Origin: Holothuria scabra | Lineage: Eukaryota > Echinodermata > Holothuroidea > Aspidochirotida > Holothuriidae | DNA: 64,000 nt | Direction of reading: 5' to 3' | NCBI GenBank assembly: GCA_037179385.1 | Contig: CM074189.1 | Coordinates: 25,915,648-25,979,647, forward strand | In this document: in pieces, positions 12,839 through 23,640 of the stretch | Layout: each line of letters opens with the position of its first letter | How positions within the stretch are numbered: the first letter of the stretch is position 1 | Notes under the pieces: generated by a model | The model's input: only the letters and a program-made list of their open reading frames with translations | Database searches by the model: none | Told to the model about the DNA's origin: nothing | Position numbers and translations under genes: made by a program

Positions 12839-12939
12839 GTCAGTGATATCAATAGACCACTCAACATGTGACTTGACCTAGAAAAATTGCAACAGAAATG
12901 ATTTCAACTGTAAGGGGTTCATGAGACACCCCTTTATAA

Positions 12940-13655
12940 CATATTAAAAATCCGCAAAAATCGTAGTAGGGTAAAACTGTAAAATTTGCATAATTATGCA
13001 CATTAGTATCCGCCATTAGCCAAATATTGAAAATTAGGAATAACTTTGCATTAAATGGTGCTGTTAAGTTTCATCAAAAGTGGTGTCTATACCCATATTT
13101 TAATGGTCAGGAAATTCAAAGATGGTGATACGAACTTACCATGGGTATTACGTAACACGGAATATTCAAATTAGTATCCGCAATAATCTTAAAATAGAAA
13201 ATTTAGGATTACTTTGCATCGAATGCAATGTTGTGTCAAAAGTGATGTCTATGCCCACGATTTGATGGTCAAGGAATTCAATGATGATAATATGACCTCA
13301 TCATGGGTATTATGTAACATATGGATTATGCAACTTTGTATCGGCCATTACTGAAAAATACTGTAGAAAATTAAGGATAACTTTGCATCGAATTGTGCTT
13401 TTGAATCAAAAGTAAAGTCAATACCCGTGTTTTTTATGGTCAGGGAATTCAGTGATGATGATACGAACTTATCATGGGTATTATGTAACACGGATTATGA
13501 AAATTAGTATCCGCCATAAGCCAAAAATTGAAAACAATGGCCAACTTTGCATTAAATTATGCCATCGTATTAAAAGTGGTATCTACACTCATACTTTGGT
13601 TGTCATGGAATTCAGTGATAATGATATGAACTTACCATGAGTATTACTTAACACA
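12940..13655 (+). repeat. Tandem subrepeats in left arm
   Basis: Four imperfect units of ~175 bp, each with GTATTAYGTAACACGGATTAT, GTATCCGCCATAAGCC, TAACTTTGCAT.AAATTGTGC, AAAAGTGGTGTCTATACCCA and GATGATACGAACTTACCATG. Inverted counterpart at 17020-17715. Confidence 0.88.
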
Positions 13656-13659
13656 GACA

Positions 13660-13850
13660 GAAAAGTAGTCGAGTCGCTCTTTCCCCGGCAAGTCAAGTCA
13701 AGTCAACTGCTGCTATTTTAGCGACTCGAGTTAAGTCATTGACTTGAGTTCCTTTGTTATTTCAATAGGAGAAATTAACCTCAAAATTTTCAAGTCACCT
13801 AGAGTCAGAGGGTTGGGGCTCGAGTCGCAACATGACTACATGAACACAGA
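13660..13850. repeat. GAGTCAAGTC-motif insert in left arm
   Basis: Packed with CGAGTCG, AAGTCAAGTCAAGTCAA, GACTCGAGTTAAGTC and GACTTGAGTTCC. Absent from the right arm, so inserted after the arms formed or lost from one of them. Related in motif to 60440-61035. Confidence 0.6.
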
Positions 13851-14219
13851 TGCTGAAAAGCATACACCATTGCCTTTTGGTCAAAACATTTTCTTTACTT
13901 GTACTTAATTGGTAACCAAGTGAAGTTAATGTTGGTTTCCATGTTTTGAAAGTCAAGGAATTTAATGTTCACAGTATATTCACATCTCCTAGCTAACTCA
14001 GGTATGAGAACTTTATACTAAATTGGAGATAGATTGACAGGAGGATGATAGGTGGATGAACCACTTTCAATAGTCTGTTCATCAAGGGACTAAAAGGCAC
14101 TTAAAATAATTATTGCAGTTTAGTCACTTGCAGCCATCACAAATAGCAGCACATCTTGATTACACAAGCATCGATTTGAAATGTCCATGTAGTACAACTG
14201 TCACAAACCTAAGATAACA

Positions 14220-15150
14220 TGAACAAACAAGCTGTTCAGTTGAAGAAAGTCTCCCTATCCGACATACTGTGTGAAGACAAAGTCAATTGGGTTTCCCTTG
14301 TCCACGACATTCGCTGCGAAAGTGTTCCTTCATCAGGAATGCATAATACAATTTCTGCCGGTGCGAGTTTTTGTATGTAGGTAGCATCATGAAAAACTCA
14401 CAGTGACTGAAGCATTCACTTCTAAGAAGGGAAGTATGGAAGAAAGACTGTGCAACTTTGCTTCAATACAAGATGATGGAGATTTTGAGGAAATCCACCA
14501 AACATAGAGAATAGTAGACAGGAAACTGCGCTTTTAATTTGTTCGTTGTACCAAGTTACCTTGTTTTGCTGCAGGACACAGTCTGCATGCAAAATACGCT
14601 TACATTTACTTCAAATGATTTAGTTTCCTGAAACGAATCCGGAAGTATCCAAAGAAATGTTAAGCAGGAAATCATGTCATTCGTCAAAGGTATTACCAGT
14701 GGGCAGAACTTTCTTCCGACTTAGTGATCAAAAATACTGTTGGGGTCGTTATGAAAACTAGATTGTGGTAAAGTAAGGGGAGTGGGTTCACTGCAAGACA
14801 ATTATTAGTCTGGTAGTTGCCAATGCCCGCATGTGAAGACGTTTATCATTGCGTGTGAGAACTAAGCTGAGATCAAATCTGACTGAAGTGGGCAATACGA
14901 AGATTGCTATGAATCCGGAATCATATTGATCACGGAAGACACTTACATGGTCTTGCAACACTCTTGGGAATCTGAATCCATTTTGCCCAGAGCCTTCCTT
15001 GCCTTGTCGCGTGAATGGACTCTCAGCCCATTATACTGTCAACGCTGACAAAACAAAGGTTTTTAGTCAATGGATTTTAGATTCCCTTGTTGGCTAGAAA
15101 ATAACAGACACACAGTATATTTCGAACAGGCGATACAAGCTGCAATATCT
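14220..15150. other. Interior of the large element, decayed
   Basis: Contains a 53-codon plus frame starting at 14219 (MNKQAVQLKKVSLSDILC) with protein-like content, possibly the remnant of the element's gene. No intact long frame. Confidence 0.3.
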
Positions 15151-15155
15151 TATCT

Positions 15156-15230
15156 TGTTTTTTCAGTTGTGGCACACTGGCTTTTTCACTAAGTACTAGT
15201 AATTCATTGCTCAGGCTGAGCACAGTAGCA
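15156..15230 (-). repeat. SINE internal fragment
   Basis: TTTTTTCAGTTGTGGCACACTGG ... TCATTGCTCAGGCTGAGCAC matches the SINE body (CAGTTGTGGCTCACTGG...GCTTATGCTGAGCACC). Confidence 0.5.
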
Positions 15231-15559
15231 ATCGGTTTCTTTTTTGCAGTCAAATCAGGCTGTGACTCGTGCGCCATCTGTCAGTCTTTCACATTGTATA
15301 GCGATGAAAAGAGGCACATGGACCCTCAATTCCTAGTCCTAGTCACAAATGTTTCAACGTTTACGCTGGTTAGTACTTGTATACCATCTGCATGTACTCT
15401 TCACAGGACATAACTACCTTAGAGAGATGGAAAACCCACAATTGCAGATACATTGTGTAAGACTGCTGGAAAAGAAAAATGAGATTCTTTCTGGCTCTGT
15501 GCTTTGCGTGCCTGATAAAGAAACACTTTTGCAGCACATTCAGTGGATCATGGTAGCCC

Positions 15560-15825
15560 ATGCAAGGACCAACCCAGCGGGCAATTCCCTTTTAGACCCC
15601 TTGTCCATATTTCATTAACCAATAAGTTCTACAGGGGTTTTAAAGGGTTTGGTTTATACAAAGGGTAATTTTTTACTTCACTTTATGGTTTGCCCAATTT
15701 CTAGAAACAACCAAAGGAACCCCTTTTAACGCAAAGGGTTTCCCATAGGGCACCTTTTGAATCCTTTATAATTCAAAGGGTTGTAACCCAAAGTGTTCTA
15801 ATGGGAAGTTCCAGCTGGGAAGGGA
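15560..15825 (+). repeat. AAAGGGTTT-rich MITE, copy 2 (nested)
   Basis: Same phrases in the same order as 1545-1848: CCCTTGTCCA.ATT.CATT, AAAGGGTTTGG, CCCAATT...AACAACCAAAGG, CAAAGGGTTTCCCATAGGG. Ends AACCCAGCGGGCAATTCCC and complement CCCAGCTGGAACTTCCC form a short inverted pair. Lies within the large inverted-arm element. Confidence 0.72.
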
Positions 15826-16099
15826 GACGCCTTTTATTCTGTTTTCAAAAAGTTTGTTGGGATATGTTAACAATAAGTGCAGGTAGGCTGCTTATGGCAA
15901 TGTTCATGGTCTAACTATACATCATGCTACACATTGCAGACGTTAATTCCCTGGGATGTGGACCAAATAAAACTTTTTCACTTTAAAGAAAATGCCAAGC
16001 TTCCTGGGTAAGGATTAGGACAATAAATATCAGCAGATATTTTTCATCAACATCCTCGGTGACTACAGTACTTCGAGAATGTTGGGCGTTCCTCTGTCA

Positions 16100-16390
16100 A
16101 GTACACGTAACTCGTTCAAATTGCCATTGAATCTATCCAGTCTTGTGCGGTAGTTCTCATTGGTGATGACACAGATTTGATAGCTTTGAGCCCTCACTAT
16201 GCAGACACAAAGGCCAAAGACTACTTTACATTTAAGACTGGAACTGAAACGAATTGCTAGGAAGAAACACGTTTGGAATATCCTTTAGATATCAACTGAA
16301 AAAAAAACTTGACAAATAGACTTGTTCTAACCGTTTGTTTGCAATTGTCATCGTAGGTTGTGACAACAGGAAGCTGTCATTGGTGACACC
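16100..16390 (+). pseudogene. Decayed transposon gene with PIN-like DTD motif
   Basis: A plus-strand frame reads LVQIAIESIQSCAVVLIGDDTDLIAL in two parts (first LVQIAIESIQSC, then AVVLIGDDTDLIALS) and continues to YFTFKT. It matches the pattern DADTLIV..AI..S....VVVVG.DTDLLVLL seen in a widespread family of transposon-borne proteins with a PIN/FEN-like nuclease fold. About 80 bp further, LFAIVIVGCDN fits the family's LLF.HA..GCDTTS motif. Stops and frame changes interrupt both. The location inside the large inverted-arm element suggests this was its gene. A similar weaker trace (ILITEDTYMVLQHS) lies near 14920. Confidence 0.5.
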
Positions 16391-17019
16391 ATTCCTGGGA
16401 TATGGGCCTACGACATGCCAGGCAAACCCCTAGCCCTTTCAAAGATTTGTGATAAAAGCCTCTGTGTTCTGGAAATGCAGCCAATATCTTCATGCAAAAT
16501 AATGCTAACCAATATGTCATCATGACATGCTGACATACTGTTAAAAGGCTCTAATCTTTACGGAAATTCTTATTTGAAGCTCTAAACCTGTGGAAGCATT
16601 GGAAAAACCCTTCATCTTTACCAAAGATTCACATTCTGCATGTTTACTATCAAATGTAAAGGTGCATCAAAAAGACCTTTGCAACAGTGCGACATTGTAA
16701 ATGGGATCATTTTAGTGAGAACGGTCATGTCAGGGGCTCATTATGATCCATTCTGCCTATTTCAAAGATATAAATCAATGAGATACTCATTCTAGAAACA
16801 TTGACTTGATTGCAATGAGTTGCTTTGACAGTAAAGGACTGAGCTGCAGTAATTCACCTTCCGTCATGGACTAAACTGTCAGGAGTGGATTGGCCTAACC
16901 AGGCAATATGTGGCATTGAGTTCCTTGACTTTCAATACATAGAGTACGACAGACATTAAGTCCATTTGGTTACCAAGTCCAAGTTTTTAAAACATTTTGA
17001 CTTACAGGTAATGGCGTAT

Positions 17020-17715
17020 GCTAATAAGCAGAATTTGTGTTACATTATACCAATGGTAGGTTCGTATCATCTCATTGCCAATTCCATGACCACTTGATAC
17101 GACAACACAATTTGACTCGAATTGATCCTTAATTTTCTACTTTTGGCTTATGGCGGATACTAATTTGGATAAATGCATGTCACATAATACCCTTTGTCAC
17201 CGTATTATCATCTTTGAATTTTTGAATTTCCTGACCATCAAAACAAAGGTTTATAGACCCCAATTTTGATACAATAGCAAAATTCGATGCAAAGTTATCC
17301 TTAATTTCCTACTTTTAGCTTATGGCGGATACTAAGTTGCATAATCCATGTTACGTAATACTCATGGTAAGTTCGTATCATAATCATTGAATTTTCTGAC
17401 CATCAAAACATGGGTATAGACATCAGTTTTGACACAACAGGACAATTCGATGCAAAGTTATCCTTAATATTCTATTTTTAGCTTATGGCGGAAACTAATT
17501 TGCATAATCCGTGTTACGTAATACCCATGGTAAGTTCGTATCATCATCATTAAATTTTCTGACCAACAAAACATGGGTAAAGACACCTTTCTCGATACAA
17601 TCGCACCATTTGATGCAAAGTTATCCTTAATTTTCAATTTTTGGCTAATGACGGATACTAATTTGCACAGTTATGCAAATTTGACAATTTTACCCTACTG
17701 CAATTTTTGCAGGTT
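17020..17715 (-). repeat. Tandem subrepeats in right arm (inverted copy)
   Basis: Same ~175-bp unit as 12940-13655, in reverse: CATGGTAAGTTCGTATCATC, CCATCAAAACATGGGTATAGACA, TCGATGCAAAGTTATCCTTAA, GCTTATGGCGGATACTAATTTGC. Confidence 0.88.
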
Positions 17716-17977
17716 TTTAATATGTTATAAAGAGCTTTTTCTGAACCCAATGCAATTTAAATCACTTCAGTTGCAATTTTTCCAGCTTCAACAGAATATT
17801 CATCTAGATTGACTGGACTACAAAGCTTATGGCAAGAAGTGCTCAAGAAAAACTTGAGTTGCAACCATTTCTGGAAGATCCTTTCTCTACCGTGTTATAT
17901 TCCGTCATAGAAAACGGTTTACATGGGTATTAGACCCGAAAAGCTTAATGTCATTTTCTAAATAATCCGTTTCTTAG

Positions 17978-18210
17978 TTAATCTGGGACACCCATCACTA
18001 TTGAAGACTTGCACCTGAGATAGTAAACCTGCAGGGAAAACTGGATTGTGTCATGGGGGGGTGGTGTCATTAAGGGTTTGGGGGTACAACATAAGGGAGG
18101 GGAAAAGGCTAAGAACAGAGAAAAAACCGCCATTTTAGGTGTTTTTTGAATTGTGAGGTTGGGAAATGGGGGGGGGGTTCTAACGCCCCATCCCCCGGGG
18201 CTACGCCACT
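17978..18210 (-). mobile_element. hAT-type end fragment
   Basis: Ends CGGGGCTACGCCACTG at 18210 (complement CAGTGGCGTAGCCCCG), followed inward by poly-G/C tracts. The opposite end is not found; about 230 bp. The overlapping 79-codon minus frame derives from this sequence and is not a gene. Confidence 0.55.
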
Positions 18211-18874
18211 GAAACACACTGCTTGAATTCAGTAGGTTCGCTTAAGGGGTAATAAGAATTTGGCAGAGAAATTTAACCTTTTGTTTCAACACCTCGTTTT
18301 CCCTACTAAACTGATTGTTTACCAGAATATTTAAGTATTGAAGAGGTCTTTCATATTTGCAACGTTCATTTGGGGTTTATTGTTGAGGAATGAAAATCTC
18401 TGAATATTTGTCTAAGCACAAATTTGGTGCAGAGTTAAAGTAAAGAAAAATTGTACAACAAGCTCTGTAGCTGTAAAATCCACATTGTTTTTGGTGTAGA
18501 GTACTTCCACGTGACGTCACAACTGGTAAAAAATAAACATTGCTTCAGTGCAGCAGTCACACGATTGGTCGAGACAGCCGTTACTCGGGTACAGCTAGCT
18601 ATCGAACTGCACCGTTTTTGCCCGTCCAAAAGAGCCTGGCTTGTAAGATTAGTGAGAGCACACTATGACTCTAAGTGCCTTTACACGCAGCTGATTATTC
18701 TTTCTGAAATTTTGTTGGGGTATGCACAATCTCCAATAACCAACATCAAATTTTTAGTTACCTGTGGCATTAACAAGAGTGAACCATTAGATTTAGGTGG
18801 GTCTGTTACTGATATATTTCGTTATCACTTCTATTCCTACAAAATGAAATCATTGAAACTGCTGTTCTGCTCTT

Positions 18875-19425
18875 TGCATGGAACGATTGGCATGTGTAGT
18901 ATTTGTTCTCTTCTTCCAGTCAAGGATGGAGCCATACATGACAGACCAGTGATGTAAATGGTCTGAGGGCCGTGAGGTTTGTTAAGTGTTGTGCTTCAGT
19001 GGAAGCAACAGCTTCTTCGAATTAGGGAAGTAGTTGGTAATTGTTTGGTTTTGCCGAACGGCCCTTTGACAAAGGGTCGGATGGACTTTAAAAAAAGTTT
19101 ATAATCCAACTTTCTCGGCCTTTTGGCTTAGGTCATGTGTAGTATCTGTTCTTTTCATCCAATCTGAACTGGAGCCATACATGACAGGCGAAAGACGTTG
19201 GTCAAGTGTTGTCCTTCAGTGGACGTACAGCTGCTTCAATTTGGTTTCGCCGAACGGCTTTTTGACCGCGAGTGGATAGGACTTCAGAAAAGTTTATATA
19301 ATCCAACTTTAGCGGACGTATCTTCCTTGGGAAGCAGAGCTCTAAGTTCGTAAGTATAAGTTTTGGTTTCTCCGAGTGGCTCCTTGCCAGAGAATTGGAA
19401 GTACTTTAGAAAAAGTTTATAATCC
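18875..19425 (+). repeat. Tandem repeats carrying U2 snRNA-like pieces
   Basis: Three imperfect units each end with a phrase like ACTTTAAAAAAAGTTTATAATCCAA (near 19085, 19290, 19400), preceded by GTTT.GCCGA.CGGC and (in two) AAGTGTTGT.CTTCAGTGGA. A second pair of similar blocks (18889-18942 and 19130-19182) has CATGTGTAGTAT.TGTTCT.TTC and GGAGCCATACATGACAG. Looks like duplications of an snRNA-derived locus that have decayed. Confidence 0.6.
19111..19160 (+). pseudogene. U2 snRNA-like 5' fragment
   Basis: TTTCTCGGCCTTTTGGCTTA, then GGTCATGTGTAGTATCTGTTCTTTTCA, matches the highly conserved 5' end of U2 snRNA (CUUCUCGGCCUUUUGGCUAAGAUCAAGUGUAGUAUCUGUUCUUAUCA) with only about four differences. 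The branch-site-pairing segment (GUAGUA) is intact. The match stops soon after, before the Sm site, so this is a truncated pseudogene or a U2-derived repeat. A weaker copy lies at 18891-18915. Confidence 0.75.
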
Positions 19426-19772
19426 AATTATCTTTACAGAAGGGACGTTAGACGTTTTTATTCCGCCTACTACTGACTGCAGAAAAATGGAGTGTACATC
19501 TCTTGGGTGTGGTTCTAAGCGCACGCAGTGTTCCAAGAACACTTGTTGGTCATAGTGCACCCATGCATTCTAAAATTAATAGCTTTTAAGATTTTAGCAG
19601 GATATCCTACTGTTTGGAAATATTCTACTCAAGCCATCCTGACGAAAAGAATAGCAACAGCTTATATGCGATACAGATTTATGATTTATGCATTTTAGGG
19701 ACGCATGAGCTCACTACCGTTTGTTCGACTGATATTATGACCTTATCAATGTAAGGTCGTGTCCCATACTTG

Positions 19773-20015
19773 ATTAGAGTTTTACGGCCCAGTTTTGCAA
19801 CCTATTGGTTTAAGCCGAGCAGGCCACGGCTTTTTTTTCCAGTTGTAGCTCACTGGATTGTTTTCCCTACTCCCTTGCTTATGCGGAACATCATGCAAAA
19901 GAGTCTTTGGTTTTAGTAGGTTCCTTATTTAGAGTCTTTGGTATGACTCGACCTGGGAAGCGAACCCGGGCCTTCCGCGTGAGAGGAGGATGCTCTACCG
20001 TTAGACCAAACACGC
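19773..20015 (-). repeat. tRNA-derived SINE, near full length
   Basis: On the minus strand it starts with a tRNA-like head: TGGTCTAACGGTAGAGCATC (A box), then CCCGGGTTCGCTTCCC (B box). The body follows with CATACCAAAGACTC, then CAGTGAGCTACAACTGG and GGTTGCAAAACTGGGCCG. The tail end lies at about 19773. Other copies in the window end in (CTAA)n-like tails. About 240 bp; the RNA polymerase III promoter boxes look intact in this copy. Confidence 0.85.
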
Positions 20016-20565
20016 GATCTGTCATATTCCATAGCGCTTCTCAACTATCGAACAGTCAGGCCGTGCAAAGTGCGTTCATGCGATATCTTTCTAGAGCTAC
20101 ACGCACACCGGGACATGCAAGGGTCAAACAGAAAGTATGGTCAGTACCTCAGCTGCAGATCCCGTTACTTTGAAGCAACCTACAGACACCACTGGTATTT
20201 CGTAAATTTGGAGGCAGAAATTAGTTTTGCTTGACAATGGGAAGGGATCGTTTCAATGAAAAGATTTCATGCTACTTTTATTTCTCTACTTGGGCCCGGA
20301 ATAACAAAGTATGTCTTCCAAAGTGGAGAGCTTTGCTTCTAGGGCGCCAGGAGTTTGTTCTGCATGATGACATGCTGTGACTGAATAAGAAAGCTATGTG
20401 CTGCTTGTCTGCTGTCCATTCATACTTTAGGACATCCTCAACTCCCATTGGTCAGTAGCAGTCAGGTAACCCTAAAAAGCTCACAGTAATGCGCTTATCT
20501 TTAAACACACTCATTTCAGGCCACCAAAGGCAGATGTTTCTTGAGGTTTAACTCTTTAAATGAAG

Positions 20566-22395
20566 CAGTGGCGTAGCTACTGGGGGGGGGGGGGGGGCAG
20601 GGGGGGGAGGTGCCCCCCCCCCGAAAAATTTGTGGGGAAATTTGATGAAAATGGGGGAATTTGATGAATCTTCTTATTATTACAAAAATTTCTCAAAATT
20701 TTTGTTAGAATACGAAATTGTGAGACATTTCTCATACATAATTCGTATTTTCATGCAACAAATTAACTCAGATTTCGTCAGTTTCGCATGAACCGGCCCA
20801 ATTCGCGTTCACAGAAATGTCCTCGCCGCGTAGCAGATTGAATGTTCTGTTGTGCTTGTATACGCACGGGGGTTATGATCAGTGCATTTCAGTGCACAGG
20901 AAGCTGCTATTCAGGTGATACTTTGGGAATTCAGTAAAAGGATGTGAAAACTGACAAGTCACTACCGTAGACCCCGAGGTTGTTATGTTCTTCTGCAAGC
21001 TAGCAGTAGCTGTACGATTTTACTCTGTGTACATAACGATGGATGGGGCTGAAACAATCCATGGCCAACGATAAACTTAAAGTTAATCTAGTAATTAGAA
21101 TTAGCGGGATCCGTTGGCACACTTAGATTTTGTTACTTAGCCTAATCCTTGGAGGCTTACAAGCTAGTTCGGGAAAATAGCTTTCTGCTCACTTTGAGTG
21201 TAACAATAAATAGTAGTCTAACTTTATTAACACAGATTTTACTTCAAAAGATAGCATATGTGGCACCAGATTGCTTATAAGGACACCCAATTTTCAGAAA
21301 TTTTCAAAGGGGAAGGATTGTCCCTGCAAATTCTTTCAGTGATGCCAACTTTTTTTTAATTCCTACAAATAGACATAGGCAAATTCTGTCAAATTCCAAT
21401 TTTTACTTAAAAAGGTAGACTCTGTTTTCCACTGGTGGCATCGATAAAAAAGACTACATGTTTAGATTCTCTTTACAAGCATAAATACGCTATTTTGACC
21501 ATCTGAGGGGTCTGATTTTTCGAAGTTTTCTTTACGCTCCGCGCCAACAAATGGTGGCGCTTCGCTCGGTCTTATGGGCAAAATTACATTTTTGGGGTAA
21601 AATTAGCTCTTAACTCTCTGATCACTTTGCAGTTTGCGAACATATTTTGAAGTGAGCATTTTATTGCAAACGACAAAAGAAGAAAGCGACTGGCTAGATT
21701 CTTCGTATTAGCCTGGAAAATGCTATTTCCGGCCATCTAAGGGGTCTAATTTTTCCAAATTTTCTCTACGCTCCGCGCCAACCAATGGTGGCGCCCCGCT
21801 TAGATAATCTTTATGACAAAATAACATTTTGTGGCCAAGAAAAACCACAAATACCGATCAATGCTCTTTTATTTTGACTCCTGAAAGTGTGCAAATTTAA
21901 TGACAAGTTTTTATTCGTAAGGTAGCATAAATGGCATAAGGAAATGCATATCAAGACACAAAAGTTTCAGTTTTATCCTCATGAACCACCACGATTCAAC
22001 TTTTAACACTGTTCCTGTCAAAGTCGAAAATCTTGCACCATTTTGCATGTAGGCTCCTTGAAAACGTCAAAAAATTTCCGGACACCCTTCCCCTTAGACC
22101 ATACTGCATGCCCCTCCACCCTTCAGAGAAATCCTGCGTACGCCACTGCGTTAGTACATACAAATAAACCAGATATTGTTTACCAAAATAATATACTTTG
22201 TTATTTCCGATTGCTCTATGTTTTACTTCCAAGATTAAAATGCAGGTAATATTACAAAATGACATGGTAATGTTGTTATACTTGTAAGTTTGCATGTTTT
22301 ATATGAAATACATACACATTGACCCTGAAAAGTTTTGGGGGAATTTCATACCTTTGCCCCCCCCCCCCCTGGAAAAAATCCTAGCTACGCCACTG
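20566..22395. mobile_element. 1.83-kb hAT-type non-autonomous element with perfect 8-bp target duplication
   Basis: Ends are CAGTGGCGTAGCTA (20566) and its inverted complement TAGCTACGCCACTG (ending 22395), each followed inward by long poly-G or poly-C. The 8-bp AAATGAAG is present on both sides (20558-20565 and 22396-22403), a hallmark of hAT insertions. Inside are two copies of a subrepeat with TTTACGCTCCGCGCCAACAAATGGTGGCG (near 21530 and 21768) and, near 22137, a second inward CGTACGCCACTG end suggesting a nested or rearranged copy. No transposase, so it depended on another element. Confidence 0.92.
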
Positions 22396-22769
22396 AAATG
22401 AAGTTATTTATAGATGAAAAAACTAAAATTCATTTCCTGCCGTGTTGCAAATCAAAATATTTTCGTTTATGAGTGTAAAATGTTTAACTCTCTGGGTTTA
22501 ATGCTACAGATGGAAGCACTCTGGCTGCGCCCATGTACATCACTTGCATCAATGCTCAGAACATGCATTGTCCTCCCCTAATGCACGGTCATAACTGTTT
22601 AACCACTAGTAATTCCCACATAGTCTTCATATACAAAACTCCAAAAGGCCAAGAGAGCAATCAAAGAGCCTACAGTAACAGCTAAAAAAAGAAGCTAACA
22701 AGGGCGACACAACCAAAACAAAAAAAGGGCACCTGGAGTGAAATTGATGTACAGAGACACGATCATGGA

Positions 22770-23270
22770 CAAACCAACAACAAAGGACAAAAGGGTCATA
22801 AAGAGTTCGCCGGGTGAGGACCCATCATGGACTTCCTATACATGGACAGAGTATACTGCACGGTAGATTGTCGCTGCCGGATTATGGGAAAAAGCTCACC
22901 AAGATGACCATCTGCTATGGGTGAAAGTTTGAACTTCCTCAAGTATATCCCCATATTTTGCAAGAAAGTTAAAATATTTTTGAAATATGGTAAGGTAAGG
23001 TCAGAGATATTTCACGTATTGCAGGAATATGATATTGTTTCCCATTCAAGTTTAACTTTTGTTAGAAATATAACAGAGTCGTTGTCAAACCAAACGATTT
23101 ATAGCTTCACGGTGGCCATCTGAGTGCACCTTTTTTGTCCCAGTCGGTGGCGACCATCTACAGATACAACACACACATTACATGCTCTGTCCATGTATAC
23201 AAGTCCGTGGTGAAGACCCATTGGTGATTCTTTGATCCAACATAAGTGGAGGATCCAGTTAGAGGTACCA
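22770..23270. repeat. Inverted-repeat (MITE-like) element
   Basis: GAGGACCCATCATGGACTTC then TATACATGGACAGAGTAT near 22817-22855 is matched in reverse complement by 23178-23225 (ATGGGTCTTCACCACGGACTTGTATACATGGACAGAGC). A second inverted pair, GACCATCTGC.ATGG / GATGGTCGCC, is nested within. Centre has a 68-codon plus frame without recognisable motifs. Confidence 0.55.
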
Positions 23271-23310
23271 CTACAAAAAAAGGCGAAACAGTCAGTCTAA
23301 TTTTGATTAC

Positions 23311-23640
23311 CATAGGGAATAGTGTAGAACTTCTGACGAGGAACTGGTGTCTGAACGCCTCAGAATTTAGGGCCTGTATATGATCATAACAGTTTGCATG
23401 CCTGAAAGAAGGTTAATAACAGATGAAAAAGGGATGTTCACAAGGTTGTTTCAAATTTTGTAAAACATGCAAAGATCAGCTAAGATACTATGATGCTGCA
23501 TGGTTTGCCATTTAAGAGTCTGTGAGATTTTTGTAGAATGATCGTCACTTGAGCTATAATCACAATAATTAAATACAAACCGTGCTGCCCACCTTTGAAC
23601 TTCTTCAATTAAGTTATGTAGTAAATCTAGGCTGTGTAGC
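23311..23640 (-). pseudogene. Degenerate non-LTR retrotransposon tail (reverse transcriptase C-terminus)
   Basis: On the minus strand a frame reads LIEEVQRWAARFVFNY, then LKWQTMQHHSILADLCMFYKI to a stop at 23451. This matches the conserved end of non-LTR reverse transcriptases (IEKVQRRAARFV...LGWPTLQ.RR...L.MFYKI). After a frame change the next part reads HANCYDHIQALNSEAFRHQF, corresponding to the Tyr/Phe-rich tail (..Y....TN.FKNSFFPRTI). The coding sequence is shifted and stopped, so it is dead. No 3' UTR or target duplication defined. Clade not assigned. Confidence 0.7.

Larger units (their letters stand above)
12852..17821. mobile_element. ~5-kb element with ~1-kb inverted arms of tandem subrepeats
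   Basis: Left arm 12852-13990 and right arm 16890-17821 are reverse complements. Outer ends match (TAGACCACTCAA / complement TAGTCCAGTCAA), as do TATAACATATTAAAAA.CC and AGTAGGGTAAAA further in, and the innermost parts (TTGGTAACCAA.TG...TTGAAAGTCAAGGAA). Each arm holds three to four subrepeats of about 170-180 bp (GTATCCGCCAT.AGCCAAAAATTG ... ACGAACTTACCATGGGTATTAC). The left arm has an extra ~190-bp GAGTCAAGTC insert at 13660-13850. The interior carries remains of a transposon protein (16100-16390), a SINE piece and a nested AAAGGG repeat. Long arms with subterminal tandem repeats fit a large DNA transposon; superfamily and target duplication unresolved. Confidence 0.82.

Noticed and set aside
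18451..18957. 168-codon plus-strand open frame
   Set aside because: Longest frame outside the NACHT exon, but no motif, hydrophobic and Cys residues scattered without pattern, and its end runs into the U2-like repeat. Judged accidental.
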